Assembly (NCBI GenBank): GCA_035290185.1
Contig: DATDUW010000015.1
Coordinates: forward strand, 1-26,677
DNA from: DATDUW01 sp035290185
GTDB taxonomy: Bacteria > Patescibacteriota > Patescibacteriia > UBA9934 > GWF2-40-263
Direction: 5' to 3'
Length of the DNA: 26,677 bases
Shown here: positions 6,209 to 14,740 of the stretch, piece by piece
Layout: each line of letters starts with the position of its first letter
Numbering within the stretch: position 1 is the first letter of the stretch
Notes under the pieces: generated by a model
What the model was told of the DNA's origin: nothing
Databases searched by the model: none
Seen by the model: only the letters and a program-made list of their open reading frames with translations
Made by a program: the position numbers and the translations under genes

Positions 6209-8929
6209 TTAGAGAGATTGGCGGTGTTCAAGGAGCATGGCGTAAAAAGAGTCTCTCAATAAAGGAACCTCCGTTTCCTCAGTTCCTTCAAAGGATTGCC
6301 AGGCGGATGTCAAGGACGGTGGGAAGTTTACCGAAAAGGAAAAAGAACGGTTTTGGGCTCCTGATTGTGTTTGGACCGCAAGAGTATAGGCAGATCGCTG
6401 GGAACCAAAAGCGGCCTTCAGGACCCCAAGAGGCGTGTGGATAGAGGAAGTTGGTTTCAAAAGAGAGGGTGTTTCATAGACGAAACGGGCTGTTGATACT
6501 GCGCCGGGAACCGTCTGCGTCCAATTACCAAAGACCGTTTTTCCGAAGGCCTCTCCCACGCTCGTTCCCGAAGCAGGATCAACGGTTTCGTTTTCTTCCG
6601 TGCTTCTCTCCCAAGAGGGGTCCGGTTTTTCAAAAAGAGATGGATCCGGAACGCTGAAACCGTCCGAAAACAAAAGGCGGCTTCCGTGCGGAACATAGAC
6701 TTGGATGTAATTGACATTGTTGACGCCTGTAAAGGGATCTCCGGGAACGCCGTGATGTGTGCGTGTGACAGTGAGTTCGTGCACCGCGCGTCCGTCTTCC
6801 TGTAGCCGGATTTGTAGATGAAGGCGTTCATCAATGACCCCATCCGTTTTTCCGCCACCGATATTGGCATTCGAAACCAAAAGATAGTCTCCATCGGACG
6901 TCTGATCCATTTCTCCAGACCAACCAAGCGGTTGGAGGTGTTTTTGTTCCTCCGCATCGGTAAGGTAGATTTGGACGTCTTTCGATTCGCAGGATTGGAT
7001 GAATAATTCCACTGCCTCCAGGAGCGTTTGCGCATCCAGGGAAGAGGTCTGACTTAGAACAGCGTCAGCCAGGTCGCCGATGAAGGCTTTTGGTGCGGGT
7101 TCGTCCCTTCCGTCTGAAGCATTTACAAACTGCGGATACTCCTTTTCAACAATGGATTGCGTTTCGGAAACGGCATTTTCCGCGGTGATGGTCCGGCCGT
7201 ATTTTTCCATGGAAACGGGGCCAATGAGCGAGAGAAGAAGCGGAAGGACGGAGGCGTTTATTGCTACGACGCCATCAATCGTCGGCCCACCACTTGCGGC
7301 ATAAAAAGAGAGAATTTGACGGGCAGAGGTCGGGAAATCTGGAAACCAGTTAGCGTCCTGAAACTCCCATCGTGCATTGATAAGCTGAAGGGGGCGCGGT
7401 GCTGCCTGGCGGGAAGAGAGAGATCCCTGTAGGTCATAGGTGCCGCCGGCTGGGATTTCGATGCGTTCGACCCGTCCTTCCGAGATGTCTACAACCGCAA
7501 AACTTCCCATAAAGCCTCCGGCAGGTCGTAGTTCATTGTCGTTTTGAAAGAGGAGCAGATAACGGCGGGATTCTTCGGATCCGAGCAAAAGAGAGAAGGT
7601 CTTGGAAAGGGAAAGCCATTCGGAAATCGAGGAAGTCATCTGACGGAGGAGTGGTTGCAGGCGTTCCAATTCCGCTGTTTCGGTCTCCGGCAGTCTTTTC
7701 GGATTGGTGGCGAGGAGATTTTCTTCCGCCTCTTTCAAAAGGGGGAGGATGGAACGCAAAGAGGTTTCTAAAATGGCAAGTTTTGCTACGGGCGTGGCAG
7801 AAGGATGGCTTGTTGCCTCCAGACCTTCGGAAAGGCGCATTCCTGCTTCGCTGATTTGTTGTCCGGCCTTGATGAGTTTTTGGATCGTTTCGAGCGGAGA
7901 ATGTACGGGTGGCAGGCGGGAAAGAAGAGCGGACAAATCGGAGCGGAAGCGATTTAGGTCGGTCTTAGCTTTGGACAGACTCCCACTGGCTTTTTGAAAG
8001 GATTGGGTAGCTTCGGCAGCGTTTCCGGCTACTAGAGAGGCCGTTCCCTGACGTAGGTCGGAAAAGGCGCTTGCTCCAAGGCCCGTCATACCCGTACGGA
8101 GGGAACGAACCTCTTCCCACATGCCTAGGGCATGGAGGGGCAGAACAAGGAGGGAAGCAACAAGGGCAAAAGAAACTGCTGCACGCGATGAGCCGCCGAC
8201 AGACAGAAGACGACGGAGGAACGTAAAATCAACGGAAGGGAGAGATCGTCGCGAAAAACGGGGTAGGCGTTTCCAAAATGGCGTGGCCGTTGGCCAGGTG
8301 TCGTGCACTTTTGGCTGGTACAAGGCATCCCAGGTTGTCAACGCCGATTCTTCTTCCTGGATTTCCATTTCCGGCAGATCAAGCGGAAATGGACAGGGAG
8401 GTGTTTCTCCTCGAGGAGGAACCAACTCACCTTGAGGAAGAATTCGTTTGAAAAGAGGAGTTGTTTTCTGTAGCGGTGTAAGGTCACATTCATTGAGCTG
8501 TCGTTCGGCTATTTTTTTGTCGAATGCGAGGGATCCGCGCGTATCAGAAAATATTTTTTTGATGGAAGGAGGAAGAAAATTAAGTTGGGGAATTTGAGTT
8601 TCCGACTCCAGAGGCAAGATGGGGGTAGGTAACGACGGGTGAACACGGAGGGAGATGAGGAAAGGCGACAGAGCACCGTCGCGTCGTACCGTCAGTTTTG
8701 TTTCGATTCCTTCCTTTTTTTCACCCACAACAGGACGATTTTGAAGCAAGTGGGTTGGTAGAGCCGTGTCATACCGAGCGGCAGGAGAAGGAAGATGTTG
8801 AGAGAACGACTTTATAGGTTGGTTGATCGTTGGGAGAGATAGAGAAATTTTCCTCGTTTTTGAAGGAGGTTTGATTGTTGTTTTACGTTTTTTTGGCGTC
8901 TTAGAATCGGGAGGAGACAGCCGTCTCAT
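6209..8929 (-). CDS. DUF4012 domain protein, cell-surface
   Basis: A 906-residue protein of the DUF4012 family, of unknown biochemical function. Residues 1-245 are basic, Pro-rich and low in complexity, presumably cytoplasmic. One membrane helix lies at about 250-269 (AAVSFALVASLLVLPLHALG). Residues 280-445 look like alpha-helical coiled coil. The DUF4012 signature FQNDNELRPAGGFMGS is at 461-476, followed by DANWFPDFPTSA and GPTIDGVVAINASVLPLLL. The N-terminal cytoplasmic part is unusually long. It lies directly upstream of the DUF11-like gene, and an extended -10 is visible upstream at 8974-8982. Proteins of this family occur near polysaccharide gene clusters, as here; a role in envelope polymer handling is inferred, not shown. 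Confidence 0.85.
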   Translation of the reverse strand: MRRLSPPDSKTPKKRKTTIKPPSKTRKISLSLPTINQPIKSFSQHLPSPAARYDTALPTHLLQNRPVVGEKKEGIETKLTVRRDGALSPFLISLRVHPSLPTPILPLESETQIPQLNFLPPSIKKIFSDTRGSLAFDKKIAERQLNECDLTPLQKTTPLFKRILPQGELVPPRGETPPCPFPLDLPEMEIQEEESALTTWDALYQPKVHDTWPTATPFWKRLPRFSRRSLPSVDFTFLRRLLSVGGSSRAAVSFALVASLLVLPLHALGMWEEVRSLRTGMTGLGASAFSDLRQGTASLVAGNAAEATQSFQKASGSLSKAKTDLNRFRSDLSALLSRLPPVHSPLETIQKLIKAGQQISEAGMRLSEGLEATSHPSATPVAKLAILETSLRSILPLLKEAEENLLATNPKRLPETETAELERLQPLLRQMTSSISEWLSLSKTFSLLLGSEESRRYLLLFQNDNELRPAGGFMGSFAVVDISEGRVERIEIPAGGTYDLQGSLSSRQAAPRPLQLINARWEFQDANWFPDFPTSARQILSFYAASGGPTIDGVVAINASVLPLLLSLIGPVSMEKYGRTITAENAVSETQSIVEKEYPQFVNASDGRDEPAPKAFIGDLADAVLSQTSSLDAQTLLEAVELFIQSCESKDVQIYLTDAEEQKHLQPLGWSGEMDQTSDGDYLLVSNANIGGGKTDGVIDERLHLQIRLQEDGRAVHELTVTRTHHGVPGDPFTGVNNVNYIQVYVPHGSRLLFSDGFSVPDPSLFEKPDPSWERSTEENETVDPASGTSVGEAFGKTVFGNWTQTVPGAVSTARFVYETPSLLKPTSSIHTPLGVLKAAFGSQRSAYTLAVQTQSGAQNRSFSFSVNFPPSLTSAWQSFEGTEETEVPLLRDSFYAMLLEHRQSL

Positions 8930-8973
8930 ACAGATACGATTCCGGGGGGAGAAAAGTCAACGGATCTATAGCA

Positions 8974-8982
8974 AGTGTAGCA
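8974..8982 (-). promoter_or_regulatory. candidate extended -10 promoter of the DUF4012 operon
   Basis: On the minus strand the sequence TGCTACACT (8982-8974) matches an extended -10 (TG-N-TACACT). No good -35 is visible. The predicted start would be near 8967, about 38 bases before the ATG. Confidence 0.35.
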
Positions 8983-9041
8983 GAATTTTTTGTGAAAGGG
9001 CAGAGGAAACAATGGTCTGTTTATGAAATATTTTTTCAGTG

Positions 9042-9365
9042 CTATCTCTTCTTTTCTAGTTTTTCGTTGAAGAATCCCACTAAACTTCCCAACAAAGCCG
9101 ACGTGGTCGCGATGGGAAGAACAGACCAGGGTTCATTGGCCAAGACAAGAATCATAATCGGAATCGCGGCCATTTCTGCGATGAGCAATCCTTTGATCCA
9201 ACCTTTCAGCTTCATGGAACTGTAAGAAATAAAGATCGCAACCACGATCCACTGGATGAATGCGGAGGCATTTGCGTACCAATCTAGTTTTTGGAGGACC
9301 ATTGGGATGACGTCAACGATCCCAGTCGCAAGGCCGAGCAGGAGGATGACAGGGAAGCGGTTCAT
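9042..9365 (-). CDS. small integral membrane protein, unknown
   Basis: A 107-residue protein predicted to cross the membrane four times: RFPVILLLGLATGIVDVIPMV (3-23), ASAFIQWIVVAIFISYSS (33-50), a central GLLIAEMAAIPIMILVLA helix, and SVLPIATTSALLGSLVGFF, ending in a charged EKLEKKR tail. Family not recognised. It is transcribed in the same direction as the DUF4012 operon but ends over 100 bases upstream of it. Composition and hydrophobic periodicity argue for a real gene. Confidence 0.65.
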   Translation of the reverse strand: MNRFPVILLLGLATGIVDVIPMVLQKLDWYANASAFIQWIVVAIFISYSSMKLKGWIKGLLIAEMAAIPIMILVLANEPWSVLPIATTSALLGSLVGFFNEKLEKKR

Positions 9366-9445
9366 AAAGGAAAAAATGATTTTTTGCTTTACGTTTTCCT
9401 TTTTTTCTTCTTCAAAAAGATGTCTGCGTAAAGTGAATTTCTAAA

Positions 9446-9643
9446 CTAAAAATCGAAGCCACATGCACCAAGTGGCGGTTGGCCCTGATTGTTGTAACTC
9501 TCTAGGCATTGAGCATTATTAAGCCGATGTTTAGAGAGGCTTAACTTTGGTAACCAGATCGCTAGTTGGATTAATAGATAAATACTTATAGCCATGAAAA
9601 CGGCAGCGAGAATGGAATTGATGAGTTTCATTTTTTCTGTCAT
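9446..9643 (-). CDS. small single-pass membrane protein, unknown
   Basis: A 65-residue ORF with one hydrophobic helix (about residues 8-31, INSILAAVFMAISIYLLI) and a short outside tail holding two Cys separated by 14 residues (CLESYNNQGQPPLGAC). These could form a disulfide loop. Family not recognised. It lies in an AT-richer stretch together with the next gene. An internal Met at residue 5 is an alternative start. Confidence 0.45.
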   Translation of the reverse strand: MTEKMKLINSILAAVFMAISIYLLIQLAIWLPKLSLSKHRLNNAQCLESYNNQGQPPLGACGFDF

Positions 9644-9797
9644 AGATGTTTAGCCCTTATTGATCTTTGCATAAGTACCCTAGTTTCTGACCTCCATTTC
9701 AGCCATAGAAACATTGGTCAAAATGAAATAAAAAAATTAGTTTAATGCGCGAGGATCAATAGGAAATAAATTTGGCGAGCGAACCGGCTAGCCAATG

Positions 9798-10385
9798 TTA
9801 AGCGTCGTTATTTTTCGGATTATAAAAATATTTTAATTCGTTAGATCCAAATCTGAATGGTTGCCACGTCTTAAAAAATTCTTGTTGCGACTCCATTGTT
9901 GTGAAAAAGGAATCAATTGATTTCTGAATTAATTCAAAAATTTTGTTTTCTGATATTTTCGGACTTCCAATATGATGCAAGAGTGCATTGCGGTAATTGA
10001 GGAATTTTCCTACTGATTCTAGATATTTTTTTGCCACTGCGTTAATTTTAGACTCATCTCCTTCAGAATTCCCGTGAAGTTTAAATGGGAAAAATTTTTC
10101 TATTACTTTTATAATAGTTCTCGTGCTTACTCGTTCGTCGTAAAAATAACTATCATCTTTGGGCTGAAATGATGGATTCTTGTTTTGAGCTAATTCAGAT
10201 TTTAAGATCACTTGTTCGATTAGTCGTGCAACTTGTATTACATAAAATTCTGTAATGCCGGCAAATATAGTGATACCTCCTAATTTTTCTATCAAGTTGT
10301 TTGATTTTACTGCTTCGGTTGCTTTATCGTGCAATTTAGATAGTTTTGCAACCTGCTCGTCTGTTGAGAGAAATTCTTGAGACAC
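9798..10385 (-). CDS. unknown protein with HEPN-like Rx4H motif
   Basis: A 195-residue, mostly alpha-helical protein with no membrane segment. Near the C-terminus it carries FLNYRNALLHHIG, in which Arg132 and His137 are spaced as the Rx4H signature of HEPN-superfamily RNases; the preceding Asn and the helix context also resemble HEPN proteins. The N-terminal half (LIEKLGGITIFAGITEFYVIQVARLIEQVI) looks like the paired helices of that fold. No nucleotidyltransferase or other toxin-antitoxin partner is visible nearby. The start is a GTG at 10385. The gene is clearly AT-richer than the flanking glycosyltransferase and surface genes, suggesting transfer. It could equally be a non-nuclease helical protein; the HEPN assignment rests on one short motif. 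Confidence 0.7.
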   Translation of the reverse strand: MSQEFLSTDEQVAKLSKLHDKATEAVKSNNLIEKLGGITIFAGITEFYVIQVARLIEQVILKSELAQNKNPSFQPKDDSYFYDERVSTRTIIKVIEKFFPFKLHGNSEGDESKINAVAKKYLESVGKFLNYRNALLHHIGSPKISENKIFELIQKSIDSFFTTMESQQEFFKTWQPFRFGSNELKYFYNPKNNDA

Positions 10386-10486
10386 AATGTAGAAAGATAG
10401 CGTTTAGTTCTTAGACGAAAAGTTTTCGTAAATTAAACCAAAAATTGTAAATTTTACGAACCATATTTTGGTATTTTGAGACAGGT

Positions 10487-11641
10487 TTAACGTTTACTCA
10501 CCATCTCCAATACCTTCATTGTCTTCAGTGCACACTGTTCCCACGAAAAATTTTCTACGCGTTTTAATCCTCGCTCGATGAGTGTTTGACGCAGGATGGG
10601 AGACCCCATCAGGTGTTCAAGGGCAGAGACGAGATCGTTCCTGGAGTGCGGATCAATAGAAATGGCCGCGTTGCCGACGACTTCGGGCATGGAGGAAGTG
10701 CGGCTAGTAATAACGGGTGTACCACACGCCATGGATTCGAGGGCGGGGAGGCCGAATCCCTCGTAAAGGGAAGGGAAAAGTGTAGTCGTCGCGAGCCGAT
10801 AGAGGCTGGGACGGTGTTCGGAGGGAACATAACCAAGCGCGATCGTTTCTTTTTTTTCTTCGGAAGGAATTGCATTAAAGGAGCGTGTTGATTTTCCGGC
10901 CAGGACTAGAGGAAGTGAATCACCTGTGTATTTGCGATAATCAGATAAGGCCTCGATCATCATCCGGATATTTTTTCGCGGCTCAAGGGTACCGACAAAG
11001 AGAGCGAATCGTTGCGGAAGACGATAGAGGGCTTGAACACGGTTGTCCATTTTTGTTTGTTGCGGATGGAATATTTCCGTATAGCCGTGTGCAATGACGT
11101 GGATGCGTTCGGTTGGCACGCCGTAGAGGCGTTCCACGTCCCAAGCGGTCGCTTGAGATGGGACAAGAATGGCACAGGCTCCGCGTGCCAGCGTTTTTGG
11201 GCGCACGGCCGCGTGCCACAAACGGGATTTTAGATCTAAATGGTGCGGAAACAGTTCGAAGGAAAGGTCATGGATGGTGAGAACATATGGCATCTGTGGA
11301 CGCACGGAAGCTATGGCCAGGTTTGGAAAAAAGAAAACCGTGGAATCAGGCGAAGAGGGGAGTCCGTGTTCGATCCACGCATCCAATCGTGGTCGTCGCA
11401 GGGTTGTGAGGGACGCATTGAGAAGTTTGTTCGGGACGGCGAGGTGTCGGAAATGAGGAGATTCACTGGTTGGTGTGGACGCGGACAAAATGTCTTGTGC
11501 TGGTTTCCTCCCGCTGGAGAAGAAAACGAACGTGTGTTCGCAAGGGAGCGACAGCCACGCGGAAAAGAGTCGAGTCGTATATTCACCGACGCCGCTTTGT
11601 TGGGGGCGGGTAAGATGGCGGGCGTCAATGAAGATGCGCAT
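10487..11641 (-). CDS. GT4-family glycosyltransferase
   Basis: Sugar-nucleotide-dependent glycosyltransferase of the GT-B fold, third gene of the polysaccharide operon. The N-terminal domain begins MRIFIDARHLTRPQQSGVGE, with the glycine-rich acceptor-side loop. The C-terminal domain has FALFVGTLEPRKNI and the E-x7-E donor site EGFGLPALE, followed by ACGTPVI and SSMPEVVG. The ATG at 11641 is chosen because it begins the family's first beta strand. The frame stays open upstream to 11986, but that part only overlaps the preceding gene and has no family features. With this start it overlaps the upstream glycosyltransferase by 17 bases. It probably adds a hexose to the lipid-linked oligosaccharide; donor and linkage are unknown. 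Confidence 0.9.
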   Translation of the reverse strand: MRIFIDARHLTRPQQSGVGEYTTRLFSAWLSLPCEHTFVFFSSGRKPAQDILSASTPTSESPHFRHLAVPNKLLNASLTTLRRPRLDAWIEHGLPSSPDSTVFFFPNLAIASVRPQMPYVLTIHDLSFELFPHHLDLKSRLWHAAVRPKTLARGACAILVPSQATAWDVERLYGVPTERIHVIAHGYTEIFHPQQTKMDNRVQALYRLPQRFALFVGTLEPRKNIRMMIEALSDYRKYTGDSLPLVLAGKSTRSFNAIPSEEKKETIALGYVPSEHRPSLYRLATTTLFPSLYEGFGLPALESMACGTPVITSRTSSMPEVVGNAAISIDPHSRNDLVSALEHLMGSPILRQTLIERGLKRVENFSWEQCALKTMKVLEMVSKR

Positions 11642-12743
11642 GGGCCTGGGTTTTCCAGAGGTTTTCGACGAAAGAGTGTAGTTCATTTTGGAAGCGTTCC
11701 GCGCCGAAACAAAGCGCGTGGGCGCGTATTTTTTCCGGATCGTAAACTGTTTCATCGAAACGGAGAAGGAGATCGGCGAGCGTTTCCCAATTTTGTTCGT
11801 AGAAAAAAGCTCCCGTGACGCCGTCCACAACGGTTTCGAGCGTTCCGCCGACGCCATAAGCAATGACCGGCCGTCCACTAGCCATGGCTTCAACGGGCGT
11901 GATGCCAAAATCTTCTTCCTGCGGATGGAGGAAGGCTTTACACCCCGCAAAGAGTTCGGATCGTTTTTCGTCTGTGACTCGGCCAACGAATTCGATCGTC
12001 GGACCGGCCAAGGACAGGAGTTCCTTTTCGATCGGACCCGTTCCGAAAATTTTGAGGGGAAGCTTTAGGCGGTTGCAGGCCCGGATAGGGAGATCGAAAC
12101 GCTTATAAGGGACAAGCCGCCCGCCAGTCAGGTAGTAATCCTTGGGAGCGGTCCGCACGGAGAAGAGATTCGTATCGATCGGTGGGTGGATGACGTGGCT
12201 CTCGCGGCGGTAGTATTTCCAGATGCGCTTAGCCACAGTCTGCGAATTGGCCACGAATCGATCCACCCGTTCGCTTGCTTCCCGGTCCCAGACCCGGAGA
12301 GAGGAAAGGACAGGGGGGAGGATCCATTTGATCGGGGCGGGGATGGGGAGCTCGCGGATATAGCTATGTGTATCGGACCAGAGATAACGGGTGGGCGTGT
12401 GACAATAGGAAACATGAAGAGCATCCGGTCGGGTGATGACGCCTTTACTGAACGCGCTGCAGTTCGAGATGACGATGTCAAAAGCCGAGAGGTCATAGCT
12501 TTCGGTCGCGGCCGGCATGAGGGCGAGATACCATTGGTATTTTGTTTGTACGAAAGGGGCGTGCTGGAGAAAAGACGTCCGTAGTTCATGGCCCTTGAAG
12601 GCAGGCAAAAGACGGGCATCGTAAAAGAGGGTGTAGGTCGGCGCTTCCGGCCAGATGTTTTGCATGGCTTTGAGCACGCGTTCGGCCCCGCCGTTTTGAG
12701 CAAGGTAGTCATGAATCAAGGCAACGCGTGGGAAGGCAGACAT
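11625..12743 (-). CDS. GT4-family glycosyltransferase
   Basis: Second gene of the polysaccharide operon, 372 residues from the ATG at 12743. The N-terminal GT-B domain starts RVALIHDYLAQNGGAERV, and the GGAERV loop is typical of GT4 enzymes. The donor domain contains YYLTGGRLVPYKRFDLPI, GTGPIEKEL, and the E-x7-E site EDFGITPVE, then ASGRPVIAYGVGGTLETV. The start was placed at MSAFPRVALIHDYL, seven bases after the stop of the sugar transferase; an upstream in-frame start at 12833 would overlap that gene by about 80 bases and adds no family sequence. It probably transfers mannose or a related sugar to the lipid-linked acceptor; specificity is inferred only from family resemblance. Confidence 0.9.
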   Translation of the reverse strand: MSAFPRVALIHDYLAQNGGAERVLKAMQNIWPEAPTYTLFYDARLLPAFKGHELRTSFLQHAPFVQTKYQWYLALMPAATESYDLSAFDIVISNCSAFSKGVITRPDALHVSYCHTPTRYLWSDTHSYIRELPIPAPIKWILPPVLSSLRVWDREASERVDRFVANSQTVAKRIWKYYRRESHVIHPPIDTNLFSVRTAPKDYYLTGGRLVPYKRFDLPIRACNRLKLPLKIFGTGPIEKELLSLAGPTIEFVGRVTDEKRSELFAGCKAFLHPQEEDFGITPVEAMASGRPVIAYGVGGTLETVVDGVTGAFFYEQNWETLADLLLRFDETVYDPEKIRAHALCFGAERFQNELHSFVENLWKTQAHAHLH

Positions 12744-12750
12744 AGCCGAT

Positions 12751-14178
12751 TTAATAGGTTCCTTTTCCAAATAGGACGGCAAGGGGGGTCTTGAGGAGAA
12801 TATAAAAATCCAGCCACGGATTCCAGTGTTCAATATAGGAGGTATCTAACCGCATTTCTTCCTCGAATGCCAGGTCTGAACGACCACTGATCTGGGCCAG
12901 ACCCGTAATGCCCGGCTTGATCGTGAGCACTTTTTTGTGCCCGCTCTCATAACGGGCCGTTTCTAGTGTCATGTGTGCCCGTGGACCCACAAGACTGATA
13001 TCATCTTTGAGAACATTGAAAAGTTGCGGGAGTTCATCCACACTCCAGCGGCGCAGAAAGCGTCCAACGCGGGTTATACGCGGGTCATCCTTGATTTTGT
13101 GGAGGACCTTTCCTTGTTTGTGGTTTTTTTCTGTTTCAAGCTTTCGGAGCATCTGGTTTCCTTCCCGGCTCGCACTAGGCCCTTCGCCGTCGCATAGTCG
13201 GGCGTCCATGGATCGGAACTTATAGAAAAGAAACCGACGCCCGTGTCGGCCTGTGCGGTAATCAAGATAGAAGATGGGGCCGCGGGAATCCAGCTTGATC
13301 GCTGCTGCTGTCAAAAGCAAGACAGGAGACAAAAAAATCAAAAGGAGAAGAGAAACGACCAAGTCGAAAGACCGTTTGTAAATGGCGCCCCAGCCGTCGA
13401 GCGGTGTTTTTTTGATTTCCAAAATCGGGATGCCAGCAATCGTTGAAAATTCGGTTCGTCCAAGCGCGGTCGTAAAGAGGTCGGCAGCATAGAAAAAATC
13501 CAGATGTTCGGCTTCGGTGAAGGCAATGAGATCGACGATTTGTTCTCGCGACAGGTCGGGGTCCGCAAGGACCACCGTGTCGGTTTCTCCGCATTCCTTT
13601 AGGTGACGTAAGCGTTTTTTTGTCTCTTCTCCCATGAGGTCAAGACAAGTGACGACATGGTACCCCAGGCTTGGTTGTTGGTGGAACGCTTCTATGAGAG
13701 CTTCGGCTGTCCTTCCTTTCCCTATGAGGGTCACGCGGCGATTTCCGATGCCGAGAGCGAGAAGGATACGGCGTAGGATACGCACGCCGATCCGTTCGCC
13801 TGTGACAAAGAGAATGGCAAGCACCCAGGCCGCTAGGACGATGAAGCGCGAATCGAAGAGCGATCGGGAAAAGAAGAGAAAGGAAAACAGGAGGGCCATG
13901 CCCGTGGCGCAGGCTAGAAAAAGACGGAGAAATTCCCGACTGAATTTCAAGGGGCGGACGGCGTAGAGGCCGGTGATGGCAAAGACGCCGATCCAACCCG
14001 CGATGATCGGCATCGTGAGACGCAAATAGTCTGGAAAGGTCAAAGCAAAAATGACAGGGCGGATCTCCGTGAAGAATGGGTGAAACCGCAGGGTATAGGC
14101 CGTCATGCCGGCGAACAGGAGTGCCAGGGCATCCAAAGGGACGAGGAGGGCGGCTAAAAGAAGGTCTGGTCGTTTCAT
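12751..14178 (-). CDS. polyprenyl-phosphate sugar-1-phosphate transferase (WbaP/WcaJ-like)
   Basis: Membrane enzyme that starts polysaccharide assembly by moving a sugar-1-phosphate from a nucleotide sugar to undecaprenyl phosphate. Four N-terminal membrane helices (about 6-29, 52-73, 83-103, 112-132) precede a nucleotide-binding-like region (LIGKGRTAE, 151-159). The catalytic domain follows: KRSFDLVVS at 268, a re-entrant helix, FYKFRSMD (318-325), DDPRITRVGRFLRRWSVDELPQLFNVL (in the range 364-390, catalytic Asp-Glu at 381-382), SLVGPR, and KPGITGLAQISGRS. The length of 475 is typical. It heads an operon with two glycosyltransferases. Its promoter overlaps that of the RNase P RNA, and its transcript would have a leader of only about ten bases. 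Confidence 0.93.
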   Translation of the reverse strand: MKRPDLLLAALLVPLDALALLFAGMTAYTLRFHPFFTEIRPVIFALTFPDYLRLTMPIIAGWIGVFAITGLYAVRPLKFSREFLRLFLACATGMALLFSFLFFSRSLFDSRFIVLAAWVLAILFVTGERIGVRILRRILLALGIGNRRVTLIGKGRTAEALIEAFHQQPSLGYHVVTCLDLMGEETKKRLRHLKECGETDTVVLADPDLSREQIVDLIAFTEAEHLDFFYAADLFTTALGRTEFSTIAGIPILEIKKTPLDGWGAIYKRSFDLVVSLLLLIFLSPVLLLTAAAIKLDSRGPIFYLDYRTGRHGRRFLFYKFRSMDARLCDGEGPSASREGNQMLRKLETEKNHKQGKVLHKIKDDPRITRVGRFLRRWSVDELPQLFNVLKDDISLVGPRAHMTLETARYESGHKKVLTIKPGITGLAQISGRSDLAFEEEMRLDTSYIEHWNPWLDFYILLKTPLAVLFGKGTY

Positions 14179-14195
14179 AGCAAAAAAGTGCCTCT

Positions 14196-14224
14196 ATTGT
14201 AACGATTCGTCCGTTCATTGACAA
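14196..14224 (-). promoter_or_regulatory. promoter of the polysaccharide operon
   Basis: On the minus strand TTGTCA (14224-14219, 5/6) and TACAAT (14201-14196, 5/6) are separated by 17 bases. The predicted start is near 14189, about ten bases from the ATG at 14178. The -35 hexamer shares five bases with the -35 of the divergent rnpB promoter. Confidence 0.65.
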
Positions 14225-14245
14225 TCATCCGTTTTTTGCTATCCT
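14218..14245 (+). promoter_or_regulatory. promoter of the RNase P RNA gene
   Basis: A perfect -35 TTGACA (14218-14223) and TATCCT (14240-14245) are 16 bases apart, and the predicted start falls at about 14252-14254, where the P1 helix of the RNA begins. This is the best promoter match in the window. Confidence 0.8.
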
Positions 14246-14253
14246 TTTTCCCG

Positions 14254-14707
14254 CAGGCGACCGGACGGCCGCTCTGTGCCTCGTGAAATTCGGCGTGAGC
14301 CGGGATGCACGAAAGGTGCGGGGAGGAAAGTCCGAACACCCCGCGTGTTGCAAGACAGGCGGAAAAAGAAACGTCGCTAACAGCGACCGGGTATAAGGAA
14401 CGTGTGGAAAACTTTGAGAGATCTCTGTTCCCCACGAGTTTCGAAGCCTAGGGAAAGTACCACAGAGACAATACTATTCGTTCCGAAAGGAGCGAAGAAA
14501 GGTGAAAAGAAGGGCGGTGGATTTTTCCGCAAGGAAGAGTGCTACGTTCTTCGCTCCACGGCGACGTGGAAGCGTGGCAAACCCGTTTCGGTGCAAGAGC
14601 AAGTTTGGTAGCTCGCTTGAATCGTCCAGCAATGAACGATCTAGAGAGATGGCCGTCTCCCCCTTCGCAAGGAGGGGCAGACAAAATTCGGCTTACAGGC
14701 CGTCCTG
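14254..14707 (+). ncRNA. rnpB: RNase P RNA, bacterial type A
   Basis: Catalytic RNA that removes tRNA 5' leaders. Conserved blocks are present in order: GGAGGAAAGTCCG (14322-14334), CAGAGACAATAC (14462-14473), AGGTGAAAAG, the GTGGCAAACCC and GGTGCAAGAGCAAGTTTGG blocks near 14570-14610, GATGGCCGTC, and ACAAAATTCGGCTTA (14681-14695). P2 is formed by GACGGCC (14264-14270) with GGCCGTC (14651-14657). P1 is formed by CAGGCGACC with GGCCGTCCTG, with one mismatch and one bulge. At about 454 bases it is longer than the usual 350-400; the extra length appears to lie in the P12-side stems between about 14500 and 14570. It has its own promoter and terminator. Confidence 0.95.
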
Positions 14708-14708
14708 T

Positions 14709-14740
14709 CGCAAAAGACCGCTGAAAGGCGGTCTTTTGCG
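14709..14740 (+). terminator. terminator of the RNase P RNA gene
   Basis: A perfect 13-bp inverted repeat (14709-14721 and 14728-14740) with a 6-base loop. The four T lie in the 3' arm and pair with four A of the 5' arm. It directly follows the 3' strand of P1. Confidence 0.8.

Noticed and set aside
9644..9797. Gap with a GGCTAGCC palindrome near 9785
   Set aside because: Eight-base palindrome without further structure or repeats; no gene or RNA could be supported.
11240..11818. Plus-strand open frame of 192 codons
   Set aside because: Antisense to two well-supported glycosyltransferases; composition is that of a shadow frame.
11642..11986. N-terminal extension of the third polysaccharide-operon glycosyltransferase (about 115 codons open upstream)
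   Set aside because: It only overlaps the preceding glycosyltransferase in another frame, and the family's first strand begins at the ATG at 11641.
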